DNA of 64,000 bases, from contig JAADJZ010000005.1 in assembly GCA_011032825.1 (NCBI GenBank), positions 439,001-503,000 on the forward strand, given 5' to 3'. A program made the position numbers and the translations under genes. The notes under the pieces were generated by a model that ran no database searches, was not told the DNA's origin, and was given only the letters and a program-made list of their open reading frames with translations. This DNA is from Massariosphaeria phaeospora (lineage: Eukaryota; Ascomycota; Dothideomycetes; Pleosporales). Numbering within the stretch: the first letter of the stretch is position 1; each line of letters starts with the position of its first letter. Positions 44,296 to 55,397 of this stretch are shown here, piece after piece.

Positions 44296-45639
44296 ATGCT
44301 TCATCGCCCTCGGACAAATATATCTCCCGACCCCGCTATCTCCGCCGGGCGTCACAATGCACATCATGACTCCCCCATCGCCCACCACCACAAACATGGA
44401 CCTCTCAAATCAGCCTCCCTTTATCTCGCAATGGCTTCCCCCCAAACCACCGTAACGCCCATCAATCCGCGCCATCCGCGCGACTACGAGACCAACCCTC
44501 CGACCCACCACATCTCCAGCCCGCCAACATCGTTTCGCAACCCCTGGCCAAGCTACATCCCCAGCTCACTGACATCCCTCTTCAAAACGCGCTGGACCAC
44601 ACCTAAGAATTTCGTCCCCGTCCCTGCTGACCGCGCCGGCCTCCCCCGCGTCATTGAACCATCCTTTTCGCCTGCGAGCCCCGGCCTCAAAGCCACCTGG
44701 ATCGGCCACGCCTCCTTCCTCGTCGAAACGCCATGCTCGCACAACCACGAGCGCGGCGTCCGCATCCTCCTCGACCCCGTTTGGAGCAACCGTGTCGGCC
44801 CGTACGGCGTCGTCGGCCCCGTACGCTTCTCCCCGCCGCCGTGCCCGCTCTCCGCGTTGCCGCATATCGACGCTGTGCTCATTAGCCATGACCACTACGA
44901 CCACCTCGACTCGTGGACCCTGAAAACTCTCAACGCACAGCAGGATGGCAACTTGCGTGTCTTCTGCGCGCTCGGCGTGAAAGCCGTCATCCTCGGCCTC
45001 GGCGTAGGGTTCACAAACGACCAGGTCCGGGAAATGGACTGGTGGGACGCGGTGACACTCGACGTCGATATAGCCGAACATACTCAAGATGGGCAGCGGC
45101 CGAGCGTTGAGCTCGTGTGTACGCCCGCGCAGCACCGTAGCGGCCGTACACCTTGGGGCTTCGAGAGTACGCTGTGGTGTAGCTGGGTCATCAGCGAGGG
45201 CGTCCCTCATCCAACAGCCTCTGCAAAACCCGAGCCGAAAAAGCTGTTTTTCGCCGGCGATACAGGCTATTGCCACGTTGCGAGTGACGCCGAAGCCTCG
45301 CATCACAACGCACCACATCCACCCTGCCCCGCCTTCAAGCAGATCGGGGACATGTATGGGCCGTTTGATCTAGCGCTGCTGCCGATCGGGTGCTTTAAGC
45401 CGCGGTCAGTGCTATCAGGGCAGCACTCTTCGCCAGAGGATTCACTAGCAATACATAAGGATGTGCAGAGCAAGAAGAGCATTGGAATGCACTATGGGAC
45501 GCTCCGGGGCGCGTTTAGTGCCCAGTATGAGCCGGTGACGGAGCCGGCCGAGCGGTGGAGGAAGGGGGCCGAGGCCGAGGGATTGGAGTGGGGGAAGGAG
45601 GTGGCGTTATGCGATATTGGGGAGACGGTTGTCGTGTAG
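44296..45639 (+). CDS. NAPE-PLD-like metallo-beta-lactamase fold hydrolase
   Basis: Single-exon gene of 447 residues. The fold and motif order match the NAPE-hydrolysing phospholipase D family, which releases N-acylethanolamines from membrane lipids: W-I-G-H-A-S-F-L-V near residue 135, the metal-binding S-H-D-H-Y-D-H-L-D near 195, H-R-S-G-R-T near 275, F-F-A-G-D-T-G-Y near 320, F-D-L-A-L-L-P-I-G near 355 and M-H-Y-G-T near 396. These supply the His and Asp ligands for two zinc ions. The first 45 residues are not part of the family and an internal ATG at 44431 (M-A-S-P-Q) may be the true start. The gene is enclosed by direct repeats 45 bp or less from each end. Substrate in fungi is not known to me. 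Confidence 0.88.
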   Translation: MLHRPRTNISPDPAISAGRHNAHHDSPIAHHHKHGPLKSASLYLAMASPQTTVTPINPRHPRDYETNPPTHHISSPPTSFRNPWPSYIPSSLTSLFKTRWTTPKNFVPVPADRAGLPRVIEPSFSPASPGLKATWIGHASFLVETPCSHNHERGVRILLDPVWSNRVGPYGVVGPVRFSPPPCPLSALPHIDAVLISHDHYDHLDSWTLKTLNAQQDGNLRVFCALGVKAVILGLGVGFTNDQVREMDWWDAVTLDVDIAEHTQDGQRPSVELVCTPAQHRSGRTPWGFESTLWCSWVISEGVPHPTASAKPEPKKLFFAGDTGYCHVASDAEASHHNAPHPPCPAFKQIGDMYGPFDLALLPIGCFKPRSVLSGQHSSPEDSLAIHKDVQSKKSIGMHYGTLRGAFSAQYEPVTEPAERWRKGAEAEGLEWGKEVALCDIGETVVV

Positions 45640-45660
45640 AGATAATTCACGCCATCCCCC

Positions 45661-45745
45661 TGACAGCCTAGGAGTTTTTAGGAATAGGTAGGTAGTCTAC
45701 CTCTATCCTCGTAAAGCCCTACTTTATCTAGTATACTAGGTAATG
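45661..45745 (+). repeat. Direct repeat, right copy (85 bp)
   Basis: Aligns with 44184-44265 in the same orientation, starting 22 bp after the stop of the enclosed gene. Differs by several substitutions and a small insertion (GGTAGGTAGTCT). Confidence 0.85.
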
Positions 45746-45904
45746 TATAACTAAAGCCTGCAGAGGTAAGAGGATAGGCTTACTACCTAGGTGCGCATCG
45801 GAAACGAATCAGGACTGGAAATTTATATTGACGCGTTACCATAACTCGCTATCTCCGTCCTTCCAAAGACTTTCCCTATTCTGTGGATGTGCAGCTTTGA
45901 ATAA

Positions 45905-46939
45905 TCAACATACTACACCAACAACCCCCTCCTCTCCATCCGCCTTCGCCCCAACCAACTCCTCAACACCCTCCACTGTCCTCATCTTCTTCATCCTTTT
46001 CCCACCCACCCACTTCCCTCCCACCGCGCCCACAAAAACGGTCGAATTCCCATTCAACGCCTCATAAAACACCACAATCCCTGCCGCCCTCCTGCTGTCC
46101 ACAACGACCAACTTCGCACCAAGCCCCCCACGCCTCTGCACCACGACCAAAAACCGCAGCTTGTGCCGCGCAGCCGCCTCTTCCGACACCACCGCCGTGT
46201 CGAGCGCGCGCGAGAGATACACGAACGCCATGTCCACGCCCGGGACGTACACATCGCGCGCAGGGCGCCGTCTGCGCGGCGGCTCGGCGTAGCGCCAGTC
46301 GTTGTTGTTGCCGCCGCCGCCGCCGCCGCCTGCGCCGTCAATGGGATCGTCATAGTACTCCCACTCCCCGCGGCCGGACTCGTACACCGCGGGTGGTTCA
46401 CCGCGCCCAGTCGCTTTCTCGATCCACGTATCCTCGATGCCGGCGGCGAACAGCCACGTCCATTTCTTGATGTCGCGGTCCGTGAATGGGTACGTGGTCA
46501 GGTAGACGGACGAGCGGCCCGGGAACACGACGTCGGCGATGCCGTCGAAGGTGTTGACTTTGGTGAGGAGGTGTGTGGATGAGGAGAGGGTGGCGATGAG
46601 GGGGAGTGTGGGTTGCGGGTGGGGGTTGGGGTGCGGGTAGGGGCGTCCGGGAGGGTTGCGCGGGCGTGGGCGCGAGGGCTGCGCGAATTCCGATTCGCTG
46701 TCTGAGGCGAGGGTTTCGATGGTGAGGGCTCGGTTTAGGGCTGGTCGGCTCTCTGTGGTGTTGGTGGGTGCGGACGCGGGCTCGGGCTCAGATTTCGGTG
46801 GCTGAGAGGGGCTCTGAGCTGGGACTTGAGCTGGCGGCTCGACGGAGGGCTCAGGCACGCTGGAGGTTGCCATATTGGGTTGAGGTTTTGGTGTTTGGAT
46901 AAAAGTCCACTCTTTGGTGTCGTCGAGTGGAGAGGTCAT
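45905..46939 (-). CDS. Uncharacterised fungal protein
   Basis: Open frame of 344 residues from the ATG at 46939; codons before it in frame start at a TTG and are not needed. I do not recognise a family. The N-terminal third is Pro/Ser/Glu-rich and probably disordered. A folded part begins around residue 115 with L-P-L-I-A-T-L-S-S-S and contains G-R-S-S-V-Y-L-T-T-Y-P-F, W-T-W-L-F-A-A-G-I-E and L-R-F-L-V-V-V-Q-R-R. A run of eight Gly interrupts it at about residue 208. It is transcribed toward the NAPE-PLD-like gene. Codon use is GC-rich like that of its neighbours. Confidence 0.65.
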   Translation of the reverse strand: MTSPLDDTKEWTFIQTPKPQPNMATSSVPEPSVEPPAQVPAQSPSQPPKSEPEPASAPTNTTESRPALNRALTIETLASDSESEFAQPSRPRPRNPPGRPYPHPNPHPQPTLPLIATLSSSTHLLTKVNTFDGIADVVFPGRSSVYLTTYPFTDRDIKKWTWLFAAGIEDTWIEKATGRGEPPAVYESGRGEWEYYDDPIDGAGGGGGGGNNNDWRYAEPPRRRRPARDVYVPGVDMAFVYLSRALDTAVVSEEAAARHKLRFLVVVQRRGGLGAKLVVVDSRRAAGIVVFYEALNGNSTVFVGAVGGKWVGGKRMKKMRTVEGVEELVGAKADGEEGVVGVVC

Positions 46940-48096
46940 AAACGCACCAACTTGCAAAAACGTAGGACCCAGATCACAAACTCGTGTTAAAGTCTTTGAA
47001 GAAGATAAAGGGCTGATGGAATAAATAATAATTTCGAGGCTTCCTCTTCATATTTATATAGACCTGCCACCCCCAGCCCCCACCACCCTAGTCCCGCTCG
47101 CCCAGCCGAAACCCGCCTAAAACCCGCCCGAGCTGATCTTTCTGCCTACCACCACCCGCCTCCATCGACGCACGAACAAATCATACTGGGGAGATAGAGC
47201 GACGGCGCGAGGGCTGCCTACACAGCCGCGCGCAGCTGAGAGTTGGCGAGCCAGTGATGCGGGGGTGCGGCGCGTGTCTGCCTGATGGCTGCCTTGGCAG
47301 ATGGGGCGCTGAACCATCATGATTCGATTGCGATACGCACCAGGTGACCGTGTGATCTCACTGGGAAGCACTGCTTGGACATTACGCAGTATGCTGGATA
47401 CGGTGGGGCGTTGTAAAGATCAGGGAACACTATCTGTCTGTGGTTGGAATGTCGTTTGCTGTCAAGAGGATGCCTGGAGTCCATCGCATCGGCGATGAGT
47501 TCTGTCAGGGGGTGAAATGGGGTTGTGAAGAGAGGGAGAGAGAAAGACTTTAAGTTTTACTGGCTGTAGCAGTGTCAGTGTCCATGATTATCTTACGACC
47601 TATACCATCACGACCTGTACAATCTCTCCCACCCGTTCTCCGCAAACCCCTCTCTTACTGTCGGGCCTGTCCAAGGGCACTACCAGTTCACAGCTAGCAT
47701 AAAAGGGGATTCCCGTACTAACCAGGTAGACAGAGAATCAAAGGGTATGAGAGTGTCAGTATGCGACTCCGACGCCTCGATCGTCGTATCTCCAGGGCCG
47801 ACGCCATTTCCTGGACTCCAGTACACTACTATCGCCCCTTGGATGCTCTTGTTGGTAGGTAGTACCACCTGCATTGAAGACGTCTATCACACTTGCTCCA
47901 CTTGTGGGCTGGCGATGCAGATAGCACCATCGGTTGTTCGTACTGCAGGTGAGCAGACATGACGTTACACGGCTAGCTGAACCGTCCGCGAGGTATTTCG
48001 CTGATATCCAAGTAGTAAACTGATCAGATTTGCTACGCAGTTCCTGATGCTGCACTACAGTAACTCTACATATGCCGAGAAACTTTAAATTCTCGC
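46940..48096. other. Intergenic, no gene
   Basis: About 1.15 kb. It holds the promoter of the uncharacterised gene, with a TATATAAAT-like element near 47050 in reverse orientation, and the 3' region of the RNase H protein. No open frame with a domain was seen. Confidence 0.5.
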
Positions 48097-48960
48097 TCAA
48101 TATCCTCCCCACCACTCAACACCTACCTCGCCCAGGCCCAGCAATGTTTCTATTTGCATTGCTGCCCCTGCGATCCACTCCCTTTGCGCAGTCTCGAGCA
48201 TCTGTTGCCGGAGATACTCTGGTATTGCCGGGAACATGTCGAGTATGTTCTTGACATACTGACTTTCGATATCGAATACCGATTCTTGTCTTTGGCCGCA
48301 TTCTCTTTGAATGCCATGTGCCCACCTCCCCAACAAGGCCAAACGAAGCGACTCGCGGGAACTTGTTGTCGTAACGACATTCTTCACCACAAGACCCGGT
48401 GCTTCGTCCGCCATGATCTCCTGAGCCAACCGCCTCACCCGCTGCGCGAGTTTGTCGGCCCGCACATTCCCCCCAACACCCGCGTGCCCTGGCACCCACC
48501 TCAGCTCCACCTCGATGCCAGCGCCGTACAACGCGTACGCGTAGCAGTACATGTCGTAGACTAGCGCCGGTGACGACATAACCGGGAACCCCTTATTCTT
48601 CGCCAGTGCCTTCAGTACGCTCTGGCAATCCGAAAAGATGACCAACCGGTCAAACGCCCCCGCCAGCGCCAGCTCGTGCGCCAAGCGAAAGGCTTCGAGA
48701 ATGGCGATGAATTCGCCTTCATAACTGCCCGAACTTCCGTACTGGAGCGAGTTGAGCGTGACGGACTCCTTCCACCGCTGTGATGAGGGGCCGAGGTAGC
48801 GGACTGCGGACGCGGAAAGACCGCTGGGATCTATAGAGGCGTCGGCCCACATTACAAGGCAGCGGTCGATGGCGCCTTGGGCGTACACTGCACTGCTGTA
48901 TTGGTGTGCTGAGACGCGGTCTTGGATTTGGATGGCGGCTGGGAAGGGGTAGAGGTCCAT
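48097..48960 (-). CDS. Stand-alone RNase H type 1 domain protein
   Basis: Single-exon frame of 287 residues from a true ATG. The type 1 RNase H active site is complete: D40 in M-W-A-D-A-S-I-D, E83 in E-G-E-F-I-A-I-L-E-A, D111 in I-F-S-D-C-Q-S-V, H159 in V-P-G-H-A-G-V and D169 in N-V-R-A-D-K. The domain style, including the W-V-P-G-H-A-G loop, is that of the RNase H domain at the end of LINE-like reverse transcriptases in fungi, yet no reverse transcriptase is present nearby. The frame is intact, unlike the RIP-damaged repeats in this window, so it may be a domesticated or independent gene. A substrate or role cannot be named. Confidence 0.8.
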   Translation of the reverse strand: MDLYPFPAAIQIQDRVSAHQYSSAVYAQGAIDRCLVMWADASIDPSGLSASAVRYLGPSSQRWKESVTLNSLQYGSSGSYEGEFIAILEAFRLAHELALAGAFDRLVIFSDCQSVLKALAKNKGFPVMSSPALVYDMYCYAYALYGAGIEVELRWVPGHAGVGGNVRADKLAQRVRRLAQEIMADEAPGLVVKNVVTTTSSRESLRLALLGRWAHGIQRECGQRQESVFDIESQYVKNILDMFPAIPEYLRQQMLETAQREWIAGAAMQIETLLGLGEVGVEWWGGY

Positions 48961-50191
48961 CTTGGAAATGTGTCTTCGATAGTAATAGCTAGTAGAGGTT
49001 CGAGTATTTACCTTGAGTGGTCGTGACGGAAGTTGATTTGGTGACGGAGATAGATAGATAGAAGTGTGAGAGTCGGAACGTTAGTGATATAGAAGAGAGC
49101 AAGAGCTAAACGCGAATTATATATGAAAGAGCATAGAATGAAAAGTTTCGTTGTGTTGCCTTGGATGTCCATTAATATCAATGAACTATGGTTACAGTAG
49201 AAAGAATCATCTCTCGTCGCCATACCTATTGCTCTCTTCTTACTCATCCCATGATGATTCTCCGTTTTTTAGAATCATAAACTCTAGTATCTAAGAAACC
49301 TACCAGTTAGACTTTAGGAGATTCCGCGCTATGTCATGTCACGTCTCCAGACACCTGTTATCTATACGCAGTCTCCAACCTACCTAACTTCCAACGTCGA
49401 GCTCGCATAGCAGCAACACACATGTAGATAGCGTTTATAATGTTTGCACGCGTTTTCCCAAGCTCCAAGCAGCGAGCCAAAGATGCGTAGTCTATCTATG
49501 AGCCAGTCTGCCCATCTCTCTATCTATCACTGGGCCGCTTATATCCGCATGGACGACATGATACAGAGAGATTTTGCGTGTGTGTGTGTGTGTGCACGCA
49601 TGTGAAGAGATGGGGAGGAGGAACGAAGCGAAGATCTTATAGGAGATGAACCATGGTTCTGAGAGCTGCAGCTCTACAAAACGGCCACCTATTCCGCTTA
49701 CGCTGAAAACTTTCTCTTCTCCGCTTGAGCTGCTCGCGCAAACTTTCTCTGTTCTCCCGCTTACAATATATCCATATCCAGTACTACAAACTTTCTCTAC
49801 AGCTTAGCTCAGCTAGGTAGTGAGTGTTACGACATCTGATCTGGTGTTGGTTTCCATCTAGTCTACATCTAGCCTAGTACATCCCTGCCATCTAGATGGA
49901 TCGTGATCACTTCGTAGCTTTGTAATAATAACCTCAGTTCTCGTCGATTTTGTATGATCTCTCAAACCCTTTACAGGTAGTACCACGCAAGTCAAGTTAA
50001 GTTACGTTAAGTTTATCTCAGCCCCGCCCCGCCACCGTCATTCATAGCTCCCACTGTACCCCGCCCACCTCGCCTATATCCCACCGCACCGCACCGCACC
50101 TACCTTACCGCCCGGCTCAACAAAAAAAATCCTCCACCCTTACTCTCTCACCACACCTCCCCACCCTCAAAAAAATCCCCCAAAAAGATGT
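48961..50191. other. Intergenic with simple repeats
   Basis: About 1.2 kb without a gene. It includes a GT dinucleotide run at 49577-49593, ATCTATC-type words, and a CCGCACCGCACC run near 50087. AT-rich in parts. Several repeats of AAACTTTCTCT occur at 49688-49800. Confidence 0.5.
50182..50186 (-). terminator. RNA polymerase III terminator
   Basis: TTTTT on the minus strand about 6 bases after the 3' end of the tRNA, with a second T run (TTTTTTT) a few bases further on. Confidence 0.6.
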
Positions 50192-50277
50192 TCTCCGCTC
50201 CCGGAATCGAACCAGGGACCTTTCGATAACAACAGCTATTACAGTCGAACGTGATGAACCAACTACACCAAGCAGAG
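50192..50277 (-). tRNA. tRNA-Tyr (GTA) with an 11-base intron
   Basis: On the minus strand the acceptor arm pairs CTCTGCT with AGCGGAG (one T-G pair), the D-arm reads GGTGTAGTTGGTTCATCAC, the anticodon stem pairs TTCGA with TCGAA, and the T-arm is CCTGG-TTCGATT-CCGGG. The anticodon loop region is 18 bases instead of 7; placing an 11-base intron after position 37 leaves anticodon GTA. All eukaryotic tRNA-Tyr genes carry an intron at this place, which supports the call. A and B boxes are intact. Confidence 0.9.
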
Positions 50278-51498
50278 GTGTAATAATTAGGATTTTGGCG
50301 CTGTGCGCGGTATATATCGTATGCGAAAATTGGTTTGTGCGGGGCTGGGTTTGAGCTTAGCTTGGACGTGACTGCTAGCGGTGCTGTACTGGCTGTTGGG
50401 GGACATGTGGTTGCATTTTGTTTGTTTGTGCGGGTTTGTGCGGGTGGGGAGGTGGGTGGGTAGTGGCTTGGCACCTATCTGGTTATCACTATGCAAATCC
50501 TACCCTCTACGTCCAGAAAACTAATCCTTCCGCACACACAGCATCTGGATGTGTATGTACCAGCTACACTCTGCTAGCCTTTCAAAATTTGATTATGACT
50601 ACAGTCCCAGGTGCGAAGAGAGAACTCAATTCGATCGACTCAACTCAACTCAATCCAACGAGTCCTACGCATGCGGGAGCCACACGGCTTTTATCCCTAC
50701 TACTATCCACGTCCACATCCACACAGCACACACATACGTTTTACGCTTCCTACTTGGTTAATAAGCACCTACACCTATAGCTGTAGAAGTCAAAGCCAAA
50801 GCCAAACCCAAAGTCCACGATCATACTCCCTACCACTCCTCCGCGAGTATCGTATCGCATCACATCGAATCAAATACTGTCTACCTATGATCTACTTACT
50901 ATACACACCTACAGCCACAGCCACGCTCAGCAAAAAGTATCACATGCAGCATCGCTCAATCGATCGATTAGACAGACAGACCGACCAAAAACATCATGCC
51001 GTTTCCAATAGCACAGCACAGCGCAGCCAGGAAATAATATCAGTCAATACACCCTGAAGCCCAACCACCTCCCCACCCATGCGCAGAAGAAAGGCAAATC
51101 ACACCGAAAAATTCAAATTCGGGAACACAATATCCCACAGTATGTTATTCTTCCCTACGTTTGCAGTGAATGTAATGCAAAGGTGCAAATAAACACCCAC
51201 CCCCCAACCGCCCATTGAATCCCACCCTCCAAAAGCCAGAAGCCGAAACTCAAGCATAAATGAATATATGAATGAAAACGTCAAAAGCACAGCAATGCAC
51301 ACGACCTTTTTCAGAAAAGGTAAGTAGGTAACACGTAATGTACGGCTACGAGACGAACCCCAAGTGCCGACCAGTACCGGCAGTTCAGTTCGCAGCAGCA
51401 CCCACCCACGCACCAAAAGCCACCTAATACCAAACCAAGCCGGAAACAGCATAAATCCATTATCGCGAAAATAGGTAATATCAGCTAGATAGACGAGA
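50278..51498. other. Intergenic, 3' flank of the Mis18-like gene
   Basis: About 1.2 kb. Open stretches of 120-148 codons on the plus strand (50418-51057) overlap and are Ser/Thr/His-rich from CA/TC-biased DNA. Short tandem words such as AACTCAACTCAA (50641) and AAAGCCAAAGCC (50792) occur. No gene supported. Confidence 0.5.
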
Positions 51499-54400
51499 TT
51501 AAGCGCTGGCGCTTTGAGCCGGCGCCACGTCGAGGGTTTGCGAGGTTTGCGCCGTAGACTGCGGCGGAGGAGGTGGTGGTACGCCGTTGGCGACTGGGTC
51601 TTGGGGAGGGTGTTGTTGCTGTTGTGGTTGTTCGATGTGGTTGGCAGCGTCGTGGTAGCGCTCCGGGCCCGAGTCGTCGCTAGGCGTCTGACCTTCGTCG
51701 TCGGCGTGGTCTTCCGGGCGGTCCATGTCCACGTCAGCATTGTCTGGGCTCTGTAAGTCCGCGAGCCGGCGTTCTTCGACTTGTTCGCGTTTGATGGAGA
51801 GCGGGGAGTGTGCGGCAGGAGGATCATGATGAGTATGATGGTGCTGATGGTGCTGGTTTCGGCTGTGCGGTGTGTGTTCTTGGTCTTCTTCAAACACCTT
51901 CCTGGCGTAATCGTGCTCTTTCGTCGCCTCGTCAATGCCTCCTGGGAACATCTTTCCCATGATCGCGTTGTGCTTCTTTTGCACACTCGCAGTAACGTCG
52001 TGGGCGAGATAAGAAGTCGGACTAGGGGTTTCCGTAGCCATCCCCGTGGAGTATTGCAGGCTGGATGTTGGGGTGAAGCCGCCCTCTGACCCTCTGGGGT
52101 CGTCTTTCCGTGCATGAACCTTGCGGAGATTCGCGGCGGAGGATTGCGAGCGCATGTCTGGTCGGCCGTCCTTTCGGATGAGGACCCCGTCAGCGTTCCG
52201 GATTGGTTTCGTCCGAGTCTTCTTTGTGTGCGCATAAGGATCAGAAAGCATACCGATTCCCACACCTGCGGCCACGCCTTGCATGCCTAAACTAACAGAA
52301 CGACCACTTGAACTCGGTGGACGTCCGCCGCGCGAGGTGCCACCCCCTCCACCACTTCCACGACGAATGATCCCGCGTGAACGCCCGGCGGCATTATAGT
52401 ATCCATCCGGGCTGATTTGTGAATCTGGCACACCCTGCCAATCTTCTCGCTCCCATTCTGGCGTTCCCAATTGGTGCACTTGAGCGGGCAGACTCTTTCG
52501 ACCACGTCCACCACGACTCCCTGGCCCGCCTCCTCGACCCCGACCCCGAGGGGTGCGATGCTCGGCTATCCGCTGGGACTCGGGCCGCCAGCTGTCCTCT
52601 GAGGGAGCATCCTGTGTGGTGTAAGGAGCGTAACTTGACTGCAGGTGCTGCATTGCTAGAGTGGACTCGCCAATCGAATGGCGAGGCTGTTGAGACGGCA
52701 GAGTGTGGGATTGTGTGTAAGCCCGCGCGTCAGAGTCGTCCGTGTCCATCTGATCGTAGACGTGCTGTTGTGAGCTATGCTGCGAACTAGCGTAAGGAGC
52801 ACGTGGCTCGATGGGAGCCAGCTTGGGGCGCTTGGGGGATCCGGCTCGCTGTCCAAGGGGGTCGTGCGCGCCGTCCATACCAATGGAGTGGGTCCTCTTA
52901 GCGGCGTTGACCGTTACCCATCCACTTGGAGTTGGCGTGGACTCAACTCTTTGCGAGCCATCCGGAGTCGCGACGGCGGACTGGGTTCCATGGGAGTGGA
53001 AAGACTGTTGCCTGTGAACAGGATGGACTGGGGTATTGATATGCGGCACATTAGACGGGGTTGCGTGGTAAGCTGGGATGGTGTGCGATGAATGAGCGGA
53101 GTGTGCGGAGAGATCTCGTGGAGACTGAAACGACTGTGCTGCAGACTGTGGAACAGCCGGGGGAGCAGCAACAACTGCTGTTGCAGCAGTGTCCTCGAGT
53201 CGCTGTATTTTGTTCCTCAGAATCTCGACGACAAGCTTCAAGGAATCCACCTCGGTTGCCTTTTGAGAGACCACGGCCACCTGCTGAGCCATGAGCTCGA
53301 GTGCCGAATCTTGCGCACTGATTGGAGGTGCCGCTGCCCCGGGTGCCAACGCCCGCGACGTTTGGACATCCCTCCTCTGATACGAATCTCGAGCCGGGGC
53401 ATCGAACAGCTCGCGGATGCTAGCCATTTCGTGCTGCAGTCGGCCCACGGCTTCGTCGACGCGGCGGATCTCGACGTTCTGCTGGTGCAGCTGGCCCTGG
53501 AACTCTCGGCGGATGCCGTCCAGCGACTCCTCGTAGCGGCGCATGTCGCGGCCATGGATGGTCAGCGCACTGCTGTTCTGCGAGATCTGCGTCTGCAGCC
53601 GCGCCACGAAATCGAGCTGGGCCTCCTGCGGCGACTGTGGGTAGAACTGGCCGTTGGCGGTGCGGTGCTCGGCCGGGTGCGTCCTGACTGGAGGCAGGTC
53701 TCGGCTGCGATTGGCCAGGCCGACGACGCCCGCCTCTTGGGACGGCGGTGGAGCCGCGTACTGCACATCGTGAAGCGGCTGCACGGCAGGCGCGGGCGAG
53801 GGCAGTGGTGGGTTGTTGGGCGACTTCTGGGGGAGTGCGTGGAGGAGCAGTGACGTGGGGGGAGACCGGATGGCCTGGGCCTGTGGCGGCGGCAGCGACT
53901 GGCGGCGATTGCCCTCGGCCGGCTGCAGAGGCGGCAGCGGGTGCTGCTGTGGATGCTGCTGCTGCTGTTGCTGGTGGTGGTGGTGATGGTGGAAGCCGTG
54001 CTGGTGGTGGTGCTGCGGCGCGGCGGGCTGCTGGTGCTGCTCATGGCGCGCGTGGTGTGGACCCGACGGTGGGGGTGGTGGATGGGCTGCACCGGCGCCT
54101 GCATGCGCTCGCGGGCGCGCGTCGACCTCCATGTCCACGCGCACGTCGGCTGGCCGTCGGCTGACTGGCACGGGCGACGGAGACGCGCTGTCGGAATCGT
54201 CAACGGCCAACGGCTCGCGCGCGTCCTCGACCTGGGGCTCTACTACAGCGATGCCGTCTGGGCCTGTGTCGCATCGCAGCTCGATGCGGGGCAGTTTGAA
54301 GAAGTCGCGGCCGCTGCAGTGCGCAACAGAAGGGTCAGCCAGGTCTCCGCAGCAGTAAGCATTCCTGTAACTCGCAACTAGAGCGGGCAGCGTGCTTTTA

Positions 54401-55397
54401 TTATATGGCCCGTCGAGGTGTTTAATACTCGTTGCCGGCGACGCACATGCAACATCCCGGCAGCCCCAGCGCCACAGAGCGGACGCGCATCAGATGCGAG
54501 AGATAGAGGCAAAGAGCCGAGCAACGGCACCACCAGGGTAAACGGGAAAACGAGAAGGGAGACAGATAAAGTAGCAGGGCCACTCACCGGAACGCCTGCT
54601 TCTTTGCGGGCGCGTCCACCGCCGTGAAGCCGAGGGTTTCGCTGCAGCTGGGGCAGGCCAGCGGCTGGATCAGACTGCGGCGTGTCAGTAACAGCGTCGA
54701 GGCAGCGCGCAGGTAGGTATATGATCGAGAGTAAAGCGTAGGGAGTAAGGTGCGCGGCGTGTCAGGCAGCGCAATGCGGACAGGCGGGTTTAATAGATGA
54801 TAAACGTATAGTGTGGAAATTATTTGGGACAGGCCGATTAGTGCAGACGCGCCTAAAAAAATTAAAATACCATGCCGGCGTTGATTGGGCCCGGGCTAAG
54901 CTCATGCTGCTAGGGGGCATAGTCGAAGGCTCGACTGGGAAGGGAATATTTCGGTGCGACGACTCCAAAAGGGTGCGCCCAGAGGCTCGTCGTCGCTGGG
55001 AGCAGGGCTAAGGTGGTAGAGCTTACCATCCGTCTAAATCGGTGCCAACCGACGCAGCTTTCTGCTTGCCGCGCTGGGCCAGGCTGCTGGTGTAGGAGCC
55101 GAGCATGGCTGGCAGGTAGTACGTGCCCGTGACCTTGTGCCACGAGTTGAAGAACTGGCCGATCGGCTTCAGGCATCGTCTGCAAAAGCCCGTCGTCGAC
55201 CGGCTCGCGGGCGATTGCGGGCGGGGCGAGCCGTTGTCGATGCTCTCAGCCACCTCGACGGCCATGGTCCCATCGGCTTCAACTTCGGCGTCGGCGTCGT
55301 TGTGCACAGTCATTGCCGTGAGAGACGTCGAGAGCTTGCAGAGGCGCTGGGCGTTGGCTGCACTGCCGGTGCGAGAATGTCTGCGCGTGCCGGCCAT
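51499..55397 (-). CDS. Mis18/Yippee-type zinc-binding protein with long disordered C-terminus
   Basis: Exons (minus) 55397-55027, 54674-54588 and 54313-51499 give 1,090 residues; the introns are 352 and 274 bp, long for this window. Residues 65-165 contain the zinc-binding pattern of Yippee/Mis18 domains: C72-x2-C75, then D-G-C-L-I-Q-P-L-A-C131-P-S-C134, followed by F-R-G-R-D-F-F-K-L. In animals and fission yeast Mis18 proteins help deposit the centromeric histone, so a chromatin role is possible, but the assignment to Mis18 rather than another Yippee protein is inference. The remaining 900 residues are low complexity: His and Gln runs near residue 240, a coiled-coil-like stretch near residues 350-430, a GRGRGGG/RG-rich region, and a conserved-looking basic block T-K-P-I-R-N-A-D-G-V-L. 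The downstream frame alone has no ATG start, which supports the spliced model. Confidence 0.75.

Noticed and set aside
44566..45318. 250-codon open frame on the minus strand
   Set aside because: Antisense shadow of the NAPE-PLD-like gene, which has all metal-binding motifs on the other strand.
49577..49593. GT run considered as a splice or regulatory signal
   Set aside because: A simple dinucleotide repeat with no gene next to it.
50148..50474. 108-codon open stretch on the minus strand
   Set aside because: It covers the tRNA-Tyr gene and GC/CA-biased flanks; the tRNA explains the conserved part.
54314..54430. In-frame upstream extension of the large exon of the Mis18-like gene
   Set aside because: The frame stays open and even looks protein-like, but the CTGCAG acceptor at 54314 joined to the upstream zinc-finger exons gives a complete domain in phase, whereas the extension has no ATG.
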